A stretch of 64,000 bases of DNA from Cyanoderma ruficeps. Lineage: Eukaryota; Chordata; Aves; Passeriformes; Timaliidae. The notes beneath the pieces are model-generated. The model made no database searches. It was not told the DNA's origin and worked only from the letters and a program-made list of their open reading frames with translations. The stretch is from positions 41,148,523 to 41,212,522 of the forward strand of contig VZDJ01007747.1 in assembly GCA_008694505.1 (NCBI GenBank), in the 5' to 3' direction. The translations under genes and the position numbers were made by a program. Positions 12,901-25,900 of this stretch are shown here, one piece after another (within the stretch, counting starts at the first letter, position 1; each line of letters starts with the position of its first letter).

Positions 12901-15229
12901 TAAAGCCAATTAAAATGTTTCATTGGCTTCAAAGTAAAACAGATGAAGAATATTAATGTTTAAGGATGGATGTGAACAACACCGAAAGACCCAATAACCT
13001 GGAAGTAGTCTCCAATGGCATCTCTCTGAAGGACTGAACTGTTCTCCATCGCATATTAAGGGATTGTATCAAGACTGAAGCAATGCCACCAAAATGGGGG
13101 GAAAAAAAAAAAGCCATGGAGAGCATAAGCTGTAAAAAGTCCCAGGAAAAGGAACAATACAAATTACTTAGGAAAAAAGCCTGGATAAAATTACCACCTT
13201 CACCCTTCAAAGCTGTTGCCTGAAACCAAATCTAAATCACACCTTTTCTGCACAGGGGTATTGCTGGATGGGAAGGTGAAACACCTTGTGAGCAGCTGCA
13301 GTGCAAACAGCAGCAGTGAAAGATGCAATCCCATCTGCTTGGGAACATGTTTGCCTTAGGACAACATGTGTTGTGTAGGTTATTTGTGTGAATTCTTTGA
13401 TACCTGATTTGATCTACACCTTGGGTTTTTTGTTTGTTTTTTTTTTTGAGTTTAACAAGTAGTAGGCCTTATGATAAATTCTGATCCTTATATGCAGTCA
13501 ATTGACCCATAGGCAATTTGTGCTGGAATTTAGGGAACACTGCTTTGAAAGTTATCTACTTTGTCTAAATATGTTATGGCTTGCCTGCACACAGTGGATA
13601 AGCAGACCCAGGTTTTGCTTCTGTCATCTAACCGAAGGTCAAGCTTCCAGCATCACCCATCAAATCAGACAGCACACAAACAGTGTGTCACTGGGAAAGG
13701 GACTACCCCATGTCAGATTAATACCACCTGGCCCTAAGTGCTTCTCTGTGATTTCTTAAAACATCCTTGCCATGGCCAAAAAAGTGTATTTTTCAGGAAC
13801 CTATCCAAACCTTCCTGCCTTCCAGAGCTGAAGAAGTGACAAGTGCTTTGTGTTCAGCACCAATTATGCTGTTGGGATGGTGGAGACTGTGAGGCCACTC
13901 CAGCACAGGCAATTCACCTGATAAAAGGATGACAATCCTGCAAAAGGGACAAGGAGGCAAGGTTCCACTGGGAACAGATGAAATGCTGTTAAGATTGTAA
14001 CTCAGCAAGTTAGTGCTAGTGAGAATGTAATTATTTATACAGCCTTGCTCCATGCAAGGAGAGAGACTGGACACTCAGTGTAACATTTCCCACCTTTGCC
14101 ATTTTAATAGGGTGAAAGTTGAAGGGTTGCCTTTTCCAGCAAAATCACTGCATTTCACTGCAGGTCTCAGGTGCTGGATTTTTTGATCATATATTCTCAA
14201 GATCTAAGAGCAGGGACTGGTTATTAAAATGGCAGCAGCTATCACTGAACACAGTTGACAAGTGTAGTCAGGGAGGGTGGGGAGAGCTGGCTTTTATATT
14301 ATACATTACCGCTTCTGAGCAAGGAAAGTGTAACTGGCAATAAATTAAAATGAAAGAGAACAAGGTGATCAAATACTAAAACTGTCATCAAGGAACTGAT
14401 ACAACCATCTGCAGTGCAGTGCATTGTGACACAGGAGCTTTGCTCCATGAAAAGCAAAGGAGATGCTCCTGGAAAATGAGCTAAATGCCTCATAACTTAC
14501 AGAACATAAAAGCAGACACATCTGTAGTGTAAAGTCACAGCTAGAAACGTTTTCAGCAGCAAAGCCAGGCCCACGAATAGCAGGACAAAATACAGGTTTC
14601 TTCCTATGCCTCAACTGTTATATAAATATAAATAATACTCAGCATGAGAAGTCGGTACCTGCCTCCTTCACTCCTGTCTAACCAAGCTCAGAGCCAAGTG
14701 AATGCTCAGAGAGAAGTGGAGCATCAATGAGATCAGCTACACAAAGTCTTGCCTTAAATCCTCTGGAATAATTTAGCAGGTCTAAAGGCCTGCTCATTCA
14801 CAGTTCAAGCAAGATAAGATTAGACAAATTCTACAGAAGCCAAAATATAGCAGAAGAGAAAGCAAAAAAAAAAACCAACCCAAAACCCAGTGTAGTTGCT
14901 CTAGAGGAAAGGCCGCCTGCAAAAGCAGCTTCCTTCTCCAAAAACTGTTGGCAAATAACTTCCTAATATTGCAGAAAGTATTTTTCTCTATTACTACAGA
15001 AAACATTGGCATGGTGAAGAAGTTGAAGACAAACCTTCCATCCCCAAAACTCCTTACTTCTATTATAATAATTTCTTATCTTTCAAGAGATTCTGCCCAG
15101 AACCAGATAACCCTGGATTCTGGGAAAATTCGAACCTATCTAAAAAAAATGGGGCAGGTCAGACCTGCCTGCCTGTATCAGACTTCCAGCCCCAACAGCA
15201 ATTACCTGCCACTGTTGGCAGATAAAGTA
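9991..15229. other. Unique non-coding DNA, no gene seen
   Basis: No exon or transposon is recognised over 5 kb. Low-complexity points are a poly-A run near 11850-11858, A-runs near 13103-13112 and an 11-T run near 13437-13447. The longest frame is 142 codons (plus, 14948-15376); it runs into the next candidate block and resembles no known family. Confidence 0.55.
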
Positions 15230-15385
15230 GATTTTCACTCTGTACGTGGTGGGCTTGCTCAGCACGAATGTCTAATAGCACAACACGCAGAGAGTGCTGC
15301 GGCACCAAAGCGGAAGGATTATGCTACAAACAGTTCAGCAGCCTTCAAAAGCCTTCACTATGTTAATAGCCTTTAAAGTGACATT
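15230..15385. promoter_or_regulatory. Candidate conserved non-coding element (weak)
   Basis: This is a short by-eye candidate. CpG-containing words (TACGTGG, AGCACGAATG, AACACGCAG, CTGCGGC, AAGCGG) cluster between 15243 and 15313, next to AT-rich words such as TATGTTAATAGCC at 15359-15371. There is no repeat signature, and confidence is low. Confidence 0.2.
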
Positions 15386-17199
15386 TCAGAGCGCCAGTGG
15401 CACCTGGTCCAGCTGCTCACAGCTCTGCTTCCCTCTGAACCCCTCTCTGCTCATCTCCCCACCCCACGGGCCAAGGTGAGGAGGGCTTGTGCCTGCCTAC
15501 TCAGTGCTAAAATTTATTGGTCAGGCAAGAGGAGAGGACACAGGATTCTCCTTCGGTTTCTTGTGCACATTCTCCTCTACAGCTGCTGAACGTAACTTTA
15601 GCAAACATCAAGGAGAACAGGAGGCTTTACTGAATTAAAATATTTAACATACTGGCTAGTCATCATTCCCTTTGAAACCAATACCCATCTGGGATTTGAC
15701 TTCATGAAGTCTGCTACAGTCTTTCCATGCCATGTCCCAAAAAAGTTCAGAAGGGAAGCACATTGTTGTATACTTCATGTAGGCCCACAGAAAGATTTGG
15801 TTTGGAGTGCACACTGACACAAAAGCTTTTTATCTCCAAGGACCTAACCTTTGATAGCTGTCATTGCAAGCATTTTATTTTGCTCACTTAAGTAGTGCTA
15901 TCAATAACTGCCTTTTGCTCTGAAGGCAAACGTGCTCTGCTTTTCTAAGCAAATGAAAACAAATTAAAGACTTAAAACACCCATCAGCTGTTCACTTCAG
16001 CAATTTGACTTCAGCAATTTGATCGTTATCTTTTCTTTTTTTAATTTATTTCCAGAAGATCTTTCAGGGCAGATAACAGTCACTCAGTACCTGCAACGCT
16101 GCACTGCAGTCCACAGCATGTGTATTTTTTGAGAGCTTCAGTGAAATATGAGCAAGAAGCACAGATTAGAATCTGGCCTGGAATTACAGTTTGAACTCTG
16201 CAAAAACGGATACAGCAGGTCAAGTTCTCCTCTCAGTTACACCAGAGCAGCATTCCAACAAAGAACAGAAAATCCATGTTTTTTGCCCTCAATTTTTAGG
16301 TTATTTATACAACCTAGAATGATGGGGGGGCAGAAAGATTAAAATTATTTGTAAGAAATCCGTGGCAAACTGCATGTGTATGGCTCACTGGTGCATCAGC
16401 TGAATGCTTGACTGAAGAATAAAAAAGTGAGTCTCTGTCATTTTGGAGAAGGCAGGTAGGTGTTAATGCAAGTCCTCTGCCTCTCTGTGGCATTTTCTGG
16501 AGCCTGGATGAGTGTAGAGAAAGCTCTGCAGGCAGCAGAAATTCAGCTGCAGCGGCACAGAGACCAGCAGGGTGATTTTATTCAAATACTCAGGATTCCT
16601 CAGTTATTCTGATTTACTCTGCCTAACACTACGATAAGACACAGAAGCTTTCACACCACCAGGGCTAGGTGCATGCTGCTCCCCAGGAGATCTGGTCTAA
16701 TTGCATCTGTCAACACTGAAGACAGTTGTGGATGTACATTCAAAAAAACCCCAAAAAACAGAGTGAGGGGGATTTACATTTACCTGTAAATGGAAAGAAC
16801 TGACATAAACACAGTGGTAAATAGAACCCTGTGCAATACAGCCTGGGGGAGCAATGCAAGGTATTTCTGATGTGCATTTGGTGAAAACAGCATTTGGGGC
16901 CACAAACATGTGTGGATATAAATGGGTGCAAGTGAGTTCCATGTGCGGAAGGGAACGGGGCATTGGAGGGACAGCATTTACTGGCCCTGCTCCTCCACTT
17001 GCTTACAGTGGGGACACATCAGGGATAAATTTAATCCTGTGATTCCAAGCAGCTGGCCAAAACCATAAAGCTGCAATCTGTAAACGTGCTTGGACATTTT
17101 TTCTTCCTTGCCCCCCCAAAAGTTAGTAACTCCTCCTCATATACACACATGCACATTGTTCAGAAATATTAGCCATTTCCCCCCTGCTCCAGCTCTGGT
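15386..17199. other. Unique non-coding DNA with a small tandem duplication
   Basis: No gene is recognised. The only structure seen is the 14-bp tandem duplication at 15994-16021 and a 7-G run near 16324. Overlapping short frames at 16.7-17.0 kb are rich in Cys, His and Pro on the minus strand but have no regular zinc-finger spacing. Confidence 0.55.
15994..16021. repeat. Perfect 14-bp tandem duplication
   Basis: ACTTCAGCAATTTG occurs twice with no spacer, at 15994-16007 and 16008-16021. The perfect identity suggests a recent replication-slippage event. Confidence 0.97.
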
Positions 17200-17360
17200 A
17201 AGTCAGGTAATTGAAGCTTCAAAGGAGAATCATAGTTTAATGGAGCTGTGCTTGCCAAAGAAGACAAAGGACTTTGATTAGATTTCTTCCAGCTTATTTG
17301 CATGACTTATCTTTTTATAAATTCAACTTCCTTCCAAAGTTGATAATGAGATGCCTTGGA
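17200..17360. promoter_or_regulatory. Candidate regulatory block with perfect octamer (POU) site
   Basis: This is a by-eye candidate. It contains a perfect octamer ATTTGCAT at 17296-17303, preceded by GACTTTGATTAG (TCF/LEF-like CTTTGAT and a homeodomain-like GATTA). It is followed by an AT-rich stretch ending in GTTGATAATGAG. There is no repeat signature. Single motifs of this kind arise by chance, so support is modest. Confidence 0.25.
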
Positions 17361-20300
17361 AAAAAGAAATAAATGGAATGGTTTGTTTTGTCACAAGACA
17401 AGTGATTATTTTTGTGATAGACTATGTCTGGTGTAAAGTTCAAAAACAATGGAAGTAATAGTCTTTAGGCAAAACACATAACTGTTCCTGATAACAGTCT
17501 GCAAGGAAAAAAATGGCAATTTTCAGAATTCTGCACAACAGCATGGACAAATAACCTTCCAGGAGCAGCTGTCATGGTTAATTTCTGCTCTAAGATACAA
17601 AAACAGGGATGGCTTTTTGATTAGATGTTATCCATAACTTTTTTTTATCACATTTAATTTCTTCTGCATGAGTAGAGAATGGACATTTCCGAGACAGGAA
17701 AGACCATTAACATACTAGATTAAAATGTTTCCATGCATTTCAGCCCATGTCACTCTGACATGAACACAAATCTAACCAATTTCTCCACCGTGGAGTCCTC
17801 ACAAAATCACAGGCATGCTGATCTTTTCCTAAACTGGCCTATAAAGTGTGGCAATGAGCCTTGTAAACATTGAGATTTTAGTGAAGGGAAAAGAGGTAAT
17901 TGCATAATTTAAAATGATGATGGAAGTTACTTTCTAGGTAATAAGTGATACAAATAGACAAGGTGATTTGCCCTGATTTTATGGTCAGCAGCTGGGATGC
18001 ATGGGGAAGACTTACCCAAAAGAAAAGAAGGATGGGGACAGATGATCAGAAAAAGGATGGAGCAAAGCATCCCCCTCTGCAAAGAGTCAGCTTCAACACT
18101 TAAACTAACTGCCTCTTTACAGTTTGCATAAAACCCTGACAATTAAGTACTCACTCAGGGCATCTGACAATTTAATCTGGGGGTCTGTGCATGTGAATTT
18201 ATCCCAATTAACTACCACAGTTAAATCATGCCTTAGCTAGGTCTAAATTCACTTGAGAAGCACTCACTTCTGGCCCCAAGCTTTTCCAATATATACATCA
18301 GCAAAGGAGAGGCTTGTATGCTTGAGTTTCACTAAAAAAGAAAATATATTTATATTCCATGTCATTAAATAAAAACAACATTAAAGCAAAACTATGCATG
18401 CAATAATTAAACAAAAATAAAAAGCTCCAGCATACTTGAGCAGCAAACCTATAAATAGTTTCCAAACAGATTCTCAACATTTCTAAAAATAAAAGCTGTC
18501 ATAATAAGAGCATGTTGCAATAGCAAATCTTGCTGGAAAAAGTTCTGAACCTTGTGTCTGTGAACTAAGAGAAACTAAAGCAAGAATTTTTACAAGTCAC
18601 TTGACTCAATATTATGGTACATTAACCTTGATTTTTATTACTGCTCAGCATTTTTGCTTTTGAACCTGACCAAGCCCCAGAAATACTGAAGAATACACAT
18701 ATGGGGGTATGGAGGAGAGAAAGGAGACGATTTGGGTTGTAATCACTGAAAAAAATGCAGTGTGAGTTCTGTGCTAAAAACCTGAGTGGGTTGTCATTTT
18801 ACCTGACTGATTGGCTCCATCCATAATTAAACCTCAGCTTTTCTCCCCACGGGCTATGAATTAAAACACGAGCCTGAGAACCATGCAGGAGGCACAGCCC
18901 AGGATGGGACTGGGCTCAGCCTCACCCCACCAAGGCTAAACTCCAGGAGGAAAGTAACTTGCCAAAACATCCATTTAACTGATCACCTCGTATTCAGTGG
19001 AATATCACATGTTTGCAAATAAAGTTGCTAAAAATAAAAAAAGTGTAACTGCTTTGCCTTTGCACTGATGGGAAAGGCAGATGTTGCTTGCAGCTCTTAC
19101 CCACCACAACTTTATTCCCAATTTAAGCACCACCCTCTGTTTTATGGTTCACCCTGCAGTAAGATACTGGAACTCAGAGCTGCTGATTGCCAGTATGAAC
19201 CTTGTGCTGGTCTTTATAGTGCCTTGTACCAACAGCCCTTGCTGGAAAGCAGTTTGGAAAATATTGGGCAATATTCTCCAGTCATTCCAGGGGGACCACA
19301 TGAGAGCTCTGAATTAACTTCGGCCAAAAAGGAAGCAAAAAGGGAAATAAAAAAAATAAATGAAGATAGCATTCCTGATAATCCATTTAATTTATGTGCC
19401 TAAATCCTGCCCTCTGATAGAAACAGGCGACCCAGTTGCTAAACAAATGCTTGAACAAAGAATTTGGCACCCACATTTCTAACCACAGGTCACGGCAAAG
19501 CAAATCATCTTCACTGCCCTTGGCAGCACTGGAAAAGGTCACTTCCCAGGAACGCAGAGCCCCAAGGCTGTTCCAAGGGGTCCAGGACACCCCAGAAGCC
19601 CTGTGGCAGAGCATGAAAGGCAGCACGAAGTAGGAGCAGAATCAGTTTATTTCAGTCTCTTAAGGCAACTGCATCTTTCTGCATCCTTCCAGATATGATG
19701 AAGTGCTGCTCATGTTTGACAGAATGGGATGCCAGTGGTGTGGCTGGTGTCCTGACCTTTCCAGGCTTTCTCTCATCTGCCTCATTTGGAGTCTAATGAT
19801 CTCATGATCATCCCAGAATCATCCCACTTTGTAGATTTAAACACAATGCAGATTCCCTTTCCCACCCTATGTTTGCACCTCTCCTGGCTCAGGCACACCT
19901 TTGCATCTGTCAGCAATCAAATGTCAGAGTGTTACCACGGGACTTTTCTAGAATAAATATTTGAATTCAGATTTCTAGTAACAGAGAGCTCCTGCACTGA
20001 TTTGTGAATGCTGTTCTTCCATACCGTGTAAGATCACCAGCAAATGGGAAGGTGCCTTTTCAGGAAGCCAAACAGCCTGGACACACTGGCACCCAAAACT
20101 AGGAGCCAACACAGCAAGAAATCAGGCCAGACTTCTTTAGTCAAACTGTCATGCGAGTGGTTCAGCTGTGGCTCACCTCAAGTGGAAACACAGCACATGC
20201 TGAGTATTTCAGTGATGTGATGAATGCAGTCAGGGCAGAAATGCAAGCCCAGAGAAACACATGGCTGAGTTTACAGGACAGGCAACACGGTCTCAGTCAT

Positions 20301-21499
20301 CCTCCCTCAACTTCAACACACCTCCATCTATTCAAATATCTTTGAAAAATGCCTAAACTGCCCAATGGTCAGCAGTAAATCCCCTTACACATAGAAGGGT
20401 GCACACAAATCCCCTTACTCATAGAAATGTGCCTTTACTGGCCAGGAAATCCCAAGTGGGTACACAGAGGTGAAAATAAACAAACTTGATTTTTTTTCTT
20501 TTCTGTTACTCATTTGTGGCTCTATCATTAAGCTAAATGATTCAGATGCCTTTCTGTGTGCTGGTTGGCATGGTGAGGCAGTGAGACTGGACCTCCAGGC
20601 CCACCAAAACTCCCACTGCTCCAGAGGAAATAGCTCTGAGAGCATCTGTGCTTGGAGCCGGTTCTGGAAAAACTGTTTTGCCGTCAGTCCCATGGCAATA
20701 TTCTTATTCACAAGCTCTCAGTCCAGATGAGGAATAACTGGTGAGCTCAGACCTCTGGAAAGAGGGGTTTCTACTCCAGAATCGATGTTTAACAATGAAT
20801 TTATGCCAGAATATCTTTTCCAGAATTTCCAAGCAAGGGAGGCAAAGTGGGCTCCCTGGATGGCTCTCTGTGCCAGTGAGACCTGCAGTAATTCTGCATT
20901 TGATCATACCCACCTGAAAGAACAGGAACTGTTTTGACTGGAAAAGGAATTTTTCCACAGGAATGGCAAGAGGCAAATCATGGAGCCTAGACTTGCTTGT
21001 TATAGTGGCCAGTACTCATCCAAGGTTCCCAGCAAGGACGGAGGGAATTTACCTGCACACAAATTTCACATTTTGGCCCCAAGGGACTATTGATACCAAA
21101 AAACCCAAAAGCCTTTCTGCCTCCAAGGTAGAAGCATTTGGGAATCAAGGGGAAATCTGAAAGCTCCTAACGAAAGGAAACATTTCTACGGAGAAACTCC
21201 TTGGTGCAAGCAAATTAGAAGTGGAAAAATATCAAAGCACTGGAGGGTTTTATGCAACAGTAGCCAAAACCTTGAAAGAAAACATTGTTAAAGGTTCAGT
21301 TTTTTCTCTTTTCTTTGGGGGGACTGTTTCTTCTGGAGTGGCCTACATTCTCAGGCCTGAATGCCCCCAAATTAATAGCTTTGCGTCCTCTTCCCTCCCC
21401 CCATCCCTTTTCTTTCTCTCTCTTTAGCCTAGTCCCAAACCAGTGAAGTCTTGGCTGGGGCTCATAATGAACTGGCAGAATGATAAAAAGATGCTGAGC
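17361..21499. other. Unique non-coding DNA, no gene seen
   Basis: No gene or dated repeat is recognised. A 111-codon frame (plus, 19068-19403) ends in a Lys/Glu-rich tail but matches no family I know. Its 78-codon partner in another frame is equally open. Around 18150-18260 there is an AT-rich block with AATTAACTA and GTTAAATCATG words that could be constrained. A 30-bp imperfect tandem duplication lies at 20377-20433. Confidence 0.55.
20377..20433. repeat. Imperfect 30-bp tandem duplication
   Basis: Two copies of a 30-bp unit beginning AAATCCCCTTAC lie at 20377-20406 and 20407-20433. They differ at a few positions (ACACATAGAAGGG against ACTCATAGAAATG), so the duplication is older than the 13-bp and 14-bp arrays elsewhere in the window. 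Confidence 0.92.
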
Positions 21500-21865
21500 T
21501 GGAGGGAGGTGGGGGACGCAAAGCCCACTAATAAGACCAGGATCCCCTACTTACACCGTGCCCCACCGCGGGGAAGCCATTAAAGACCCACAGAATAGAA
21601 GAGGAAAGGAAGAAAGTTCTTACAGAGAGCCCTCCCCTCCCCGGGCCCTCTCCAGCCCTTTTTGAGAACAGAGCTCTCGACATGGCTAATCCCTCCACCG
21701 CTTAATGAACTACAAGCTTCCCTTTCACTCAGACAAAAGTTTCTTTCCTTTCTTGGGCCTAATCGCAGACAAATGGTCCCCCCACCACGATGCCTGTTAA
21801 AAACCCATTCCCTTTTTTGAGGCTTCGAGGCAGGAGAAATGCCACTGGCAAGAATAGGTACCCTT
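21500..21865. promoter_or_regulatory. Candidate conserved non-coding element
   Basis: This is a by-eye candidate. It mixes GC-rich, CpG-retaining words (ACACCGTGCC and CACCGCGGGG near 21555-21572, CTCCCCGGGCC near 21637, CTCTCGACATGG near 21675) with homeodomain-like words (CCATTAAAG near 21578, GGCTAATCCC near 21684, GCTTAATGAA near 21700, GGCCTAATCGC near 21756). No repeat family is seen. GGCTAATCC is a bicoid/OTX-type word, although one site is weak evidence. A 101-codon minus-strand frame covers part of it and is unrecognised. Confidence 0.35.
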
Positions 21866-22624
21866 GAAATGAGCTCCTTCTGCACTTCTGAGGGAGATAA
21901 GTGGGAGATGACATTGGAGCTATAATGGAAAAAATATTTTCACAAGGCAGCATCTGTTGTTTCAGTGGATGCAGCCCCATTTTTGTTCCAGAATGCTTCT
22001 GTGCATCTGTCTATATCTTTTCTGTCAGTGAAACAATTACTGCCTGCCCACCCTCTCTCTACACACACATACATTACTGGTAGGAATGTTACATGGCTGC
22101 ACAATAAAGCTGCCACAGCCTGCGCTGGGTTTTGTATGGACAACAACTTTCTGCAAGGAACAGCTTTCAGTCTCCTTCCAAAATGGAAAAGTAGGCATGA
22201 CTTGTAGTGTTTATTACTTCACAATGCATGGGGTGAGCTCAAATACTGCCAGTTCCATATAGGAACAGGAAGATACGATGTCTGATTGCATACAGAATCT
22301 TTGAACATCCAAATGTTATTTTGGTACATAAATAATTATCCATATTCCAGGATAATAAAGTGTTTGCAGCGCTCACTTCTGCTAAGCAACAATGAAACCA
22401 TTTACTTTAGTGCCTAACCTTCCAAATATGGTATGAATCTTTTGTGCTGGATGTGGTTTTAGATGACCATTCAAGGTTGTTTTGTGCAGGTTTACACCAC
22501 ACACCAGTATAAGACCCGAGAATGTGCCAGGTCTGCCAAGCCTCTCTCCAGAGCTATGTCCTCCGTCTCATACTGCTGTGTGACAAGAAGATGTATGGGC
22601 TTTAAACAAGTAGGGACTGTTTGA
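21866..22624. other. Unique non-coding DNA, nothing recognised
   Basis: No gene or repeat is recognised. Some of the sequence just before 22625 could be the extreme 3' part of the adjoining old LINE, but I cannot align it by eye. Confidence 0.5.
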
Positions 22625-22995
22625 ACATCTAATCTGAACTCCCATCTAGTCAGTGCTGCTGTATTTGGCAAATGCATTTTCCAGGAAAGCTTCCAGAAGT
22701 AAGCTGAAGACATCAAAAGATGGAAAATCCATGCTTTCCCTCAGCAGTTTGTCCCAGAGGCTTTTCACCTCCACTGCCTGTCTAGATTCTACCTTGCTTT
22801 TGTCCAGGCTCACCTTTTAGCTCTGCTATCAGCTTATGCCTTTCTTTTCCTAAATTAAAGAGCTGTTTAATATCCTGTATCTTCCGCCCATGAAGTACTT
22901 GCAGACTGCAATTAAGTCACCTCTCAATCTTCCTGTTGATAAGGTTTACAGCTGGAGGTCTTTAAATCTCTTCCTTCAAGGCCCTATCTTCATCT
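22625..22995 (-). mobile_element. Ancient CR1/L3-type LINE relic, 3' part
   Basis: The plus strand reads the antisense of an old amniote CR1-clade element. Matching blocks are CATCTAATCTGAACTCCCAT (3' UTR side), GAAGACATCAAAAGATGGA, CAGCAGTTTGTCCCAGAG, TATCAGCTTATGCCTTTC and AAGTCACCTCTCAATCTTCC. On the minus strand, 22853-22942 translates to a CR1 ORF2 tail (GRLRGDLIAVCKYF, then RYRILNSSLI and a stop). Upstream in the same frame is KRFKDLQL interrupted by a stop codon. This subfamily is much more diverged than the CR1 copies with intact ATTCTATG tails, so it predates them, probably by a long way. I am sure of the LINE clade and less sure of the subfamily name. Confidence 0.85.
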
Positions 22996-25900
22996 TGTCA
23001 ACATATTAGTGACTTTTTGTATAATCCCCATGATATATCCATGTGCTTTTTAATGCATGAGCCCTTGGTTGTGTTTAACATTCCTCCGTCTCACCACTGC
23101 TGTTCACGTGGCAAAACAACCTCCCAGACCTACCATACAAGACCACACTACACACACACATTCCGTGTTTCCTTTCCTATTACAAACCATCCCAGCAACA
23201 GCAACTGCAGTTTCCTGACAGTGTAGATACCCAGAGCTTTGGAAATGTCACCAGCAGACCAGGGCCTGTCTGGGGACACACAGATGAATTTTTCCCTGTG
23301 GCTCTTGCTCTGCTCTCCTACAACTACACTTCCGCCTGTGCTCAGGACAAAGCCAAAAAATGCAGAAGCAATTGAGGACAGTACATGTAGGACCAGTCAC
23401 AACTTCAGAGTTGTGCAAGGCGATTCCACATCACCATGTAGTGCAGAGCAGAGAGAAGCTGAAACATGCTGTTGTGCAAAGCAGCTCTGTGGCTTTGAGC
23501 CCACCTTGAACCACCACATTTATCTAAAACTGGGGTGATGACACACATTTGGATGAATGAGGCTTTAAACTGAACTAGTAACAGCTACGCAGAACCAGGG
23601 AAATGCGTTCTTGACAGAAGAGGTCTCTTCTAAGGGCATTTCCCATTACACCAACATTGAATTATGGCTCTCCCAGGAGAGGGTCTCCCTGTTCCAGTGG
23701 CAGAACCCCCCTGATATCTGTGTTACTCCAGTAGCACTGAGCTTATCATCACCAGCTAGCAGCTGAATTCGCACCCCAGTCCAGGTGAATCTTTGCCAAT
23801 GTCTCCAAAGCACAAGGGCTATGAGAAATGACAAGCAGTAGTACTTTCAACCACACATTTCTGACTCCCTGGTGCAGGCTCAGTTTCAAAGGGCTGGATT
23901 CTTTTCTTATTTCTCTCAAGCCTGTCTGCCCATTAGAATTTGCAGGGTCAAGCATGGGAGGAGGGGACTTCTACTCAGAAAATGAAGCAGCTACAAAACA
24001 AAAGGAATCCCGTTCAATTATTCCCAGCAAGCGGATTAAGCAACGAAAGCAACATATGAGCCTTTTGTGTGGTATTTTTGCAATTATGTTCATTTTTCCT
24101 ACATTACTAATATGCTACCAGAAACCAGACACCATACCCAATAATGTGAAAACAAGGCAAAAGAATAGAGCCAAGAAGGGGAAGAAACAGAGTGGAAAAT
24201 GCAAACCAGTAAACTATTCCTCCTAGCATTTGTTAAGTATCAGCAAGGGCACGTTATAGCTGGGTCCCCAGACTCACAGAGCACTGAACTAAGAGCAAAG
24301 TAGCAGATGGTGATGTAGCAGATTAGGACTTGCTAACAACTGCCTGTGTGGAGAGCTTTGCTTGGGATTATGGACTTGATGGTAGAGTAAAAACCTGTAG
24401 TGACAATCATCAAAATGTTGGCATCCTTGAAATGGGAAGGGTCCAGGTTTCATGAAGATTTAATCTGCCTGTGTGTACTCTGCCCTGCCAGTGTTGGAGA
24501 AAGCAGATCGAAAGGTTTTGTGAATGTGTTACTAGAAAAAGTAACTAGATCATGTTACTGTTGTGAATCAGTGCAGCTGTGCCGGCACCAGCAGATCTGA
24601 GTCAAAATGTACTATCTGAGAGTCAGGCTTTAGAGAGCAGAGAAAACCTTACGAAAATAGCAGTCTTTTAATGGGTTTATAAAAGATTGGAAATGAAAAA
24701 ACCCATTGTGGTCTATGCCTGTTCTAGAAGGAAAAACTGAAACCAGTTTGCTTTGTTGTGGTTTGGTTTTAAAGACCACTTACATCCCTGATCAGGTAGG
24801 ACTGAAGCAGCTCTGACAGGTCTCATACACCTTCTCTGCCCTTTCATAGAGCCTGGTGTGTGTGCTGAACTCCCCATGTATCCCTCCGGTTTCTGACCAC
24901 AAGGATTCAATACTTTTCTCCTCAAGTGTTGATAAACCAGTGTACAACATTTGAAGGATGATCATCTATACTGTTGAGTGCTTGGAATAGTGACTGCAGC
25001 ACAGCAAGGGAGAACAGAGCGTGCTGCAGCACTATTTAGTGTGTGTTGAGTGTCTAAGAAACTATTTCATTCAGAATTTCATTCACAAGGTCACCCTCAT
25101 GTTAAATGGTTCTCAATTAAATTCCTGATAACTACGAGCCGCTACTAGTTTATCAGTGTATCTCTAACTACAAGGTGACAGACAACACACATAAGCGTGA
25201 ACTGAAGAGGGCAAAGGCACTGGCTTCCCATTTTACTGGGTATAGCCTTTCCCTTGTATGACCAGAGGTATTTACAGAGCAGAAGCCAGATGAAAGCTTG
25301 GGAGATGAGAGCTACTGTATCAGGATGGGCAAATGTGCATATATTTATCCCCACAGTCCTCCCAAGGACTCCCTGCGCCTTCTGCAGAGGATAGAGTTTC
25401 TTTACTGGGTGATGTCCAAGCATCAACTTGTGCCGTTGGCTTTAATTAATGAAAGGCTCTGACAATAAACTGCAGCAAGCCACACGCTGCACCCGTCATG
25501 CTGAACCAGTGTGTGGTTTGCACATGCATTTTTGAAACCACATTTTCCTTGATGTGCCTGTAATTTGACTCAGTGGGTCAGTGCAATGTGCATCAGATGA
25601 GATGGGAGAGTCCTTCACGGTATCACTCACATGGCCAAAGATCTGAAGCAAATCTACTAAACACATTATGTTATTCCAGATATTCAGCTATGGAAACAAG
25701 ATCAGGACCTGGCTTATGATCACAAGAAAAAAGTTCCTTATGACCTTTGTCTTCCAAGAGTGAAGGGGAAAATCTGCCACTCGAACATATATAAGGTTTA
25801 CTGATATAGATTTCAACCTGGAGCAAAAAAACCCTAATGAGTAGGCCAAATGTTAAATCAAAGTAAGTATTTTACAGTAGTTCAGATTTGGGGTACCAGT

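Noticed and set aside
15126..15137. AAAATTCGAACC as a tRNA B box on the minus strand
   Set aside because: No A box at the right distance, no cloverleaf stems, and two mismatches to the B-box consensus.
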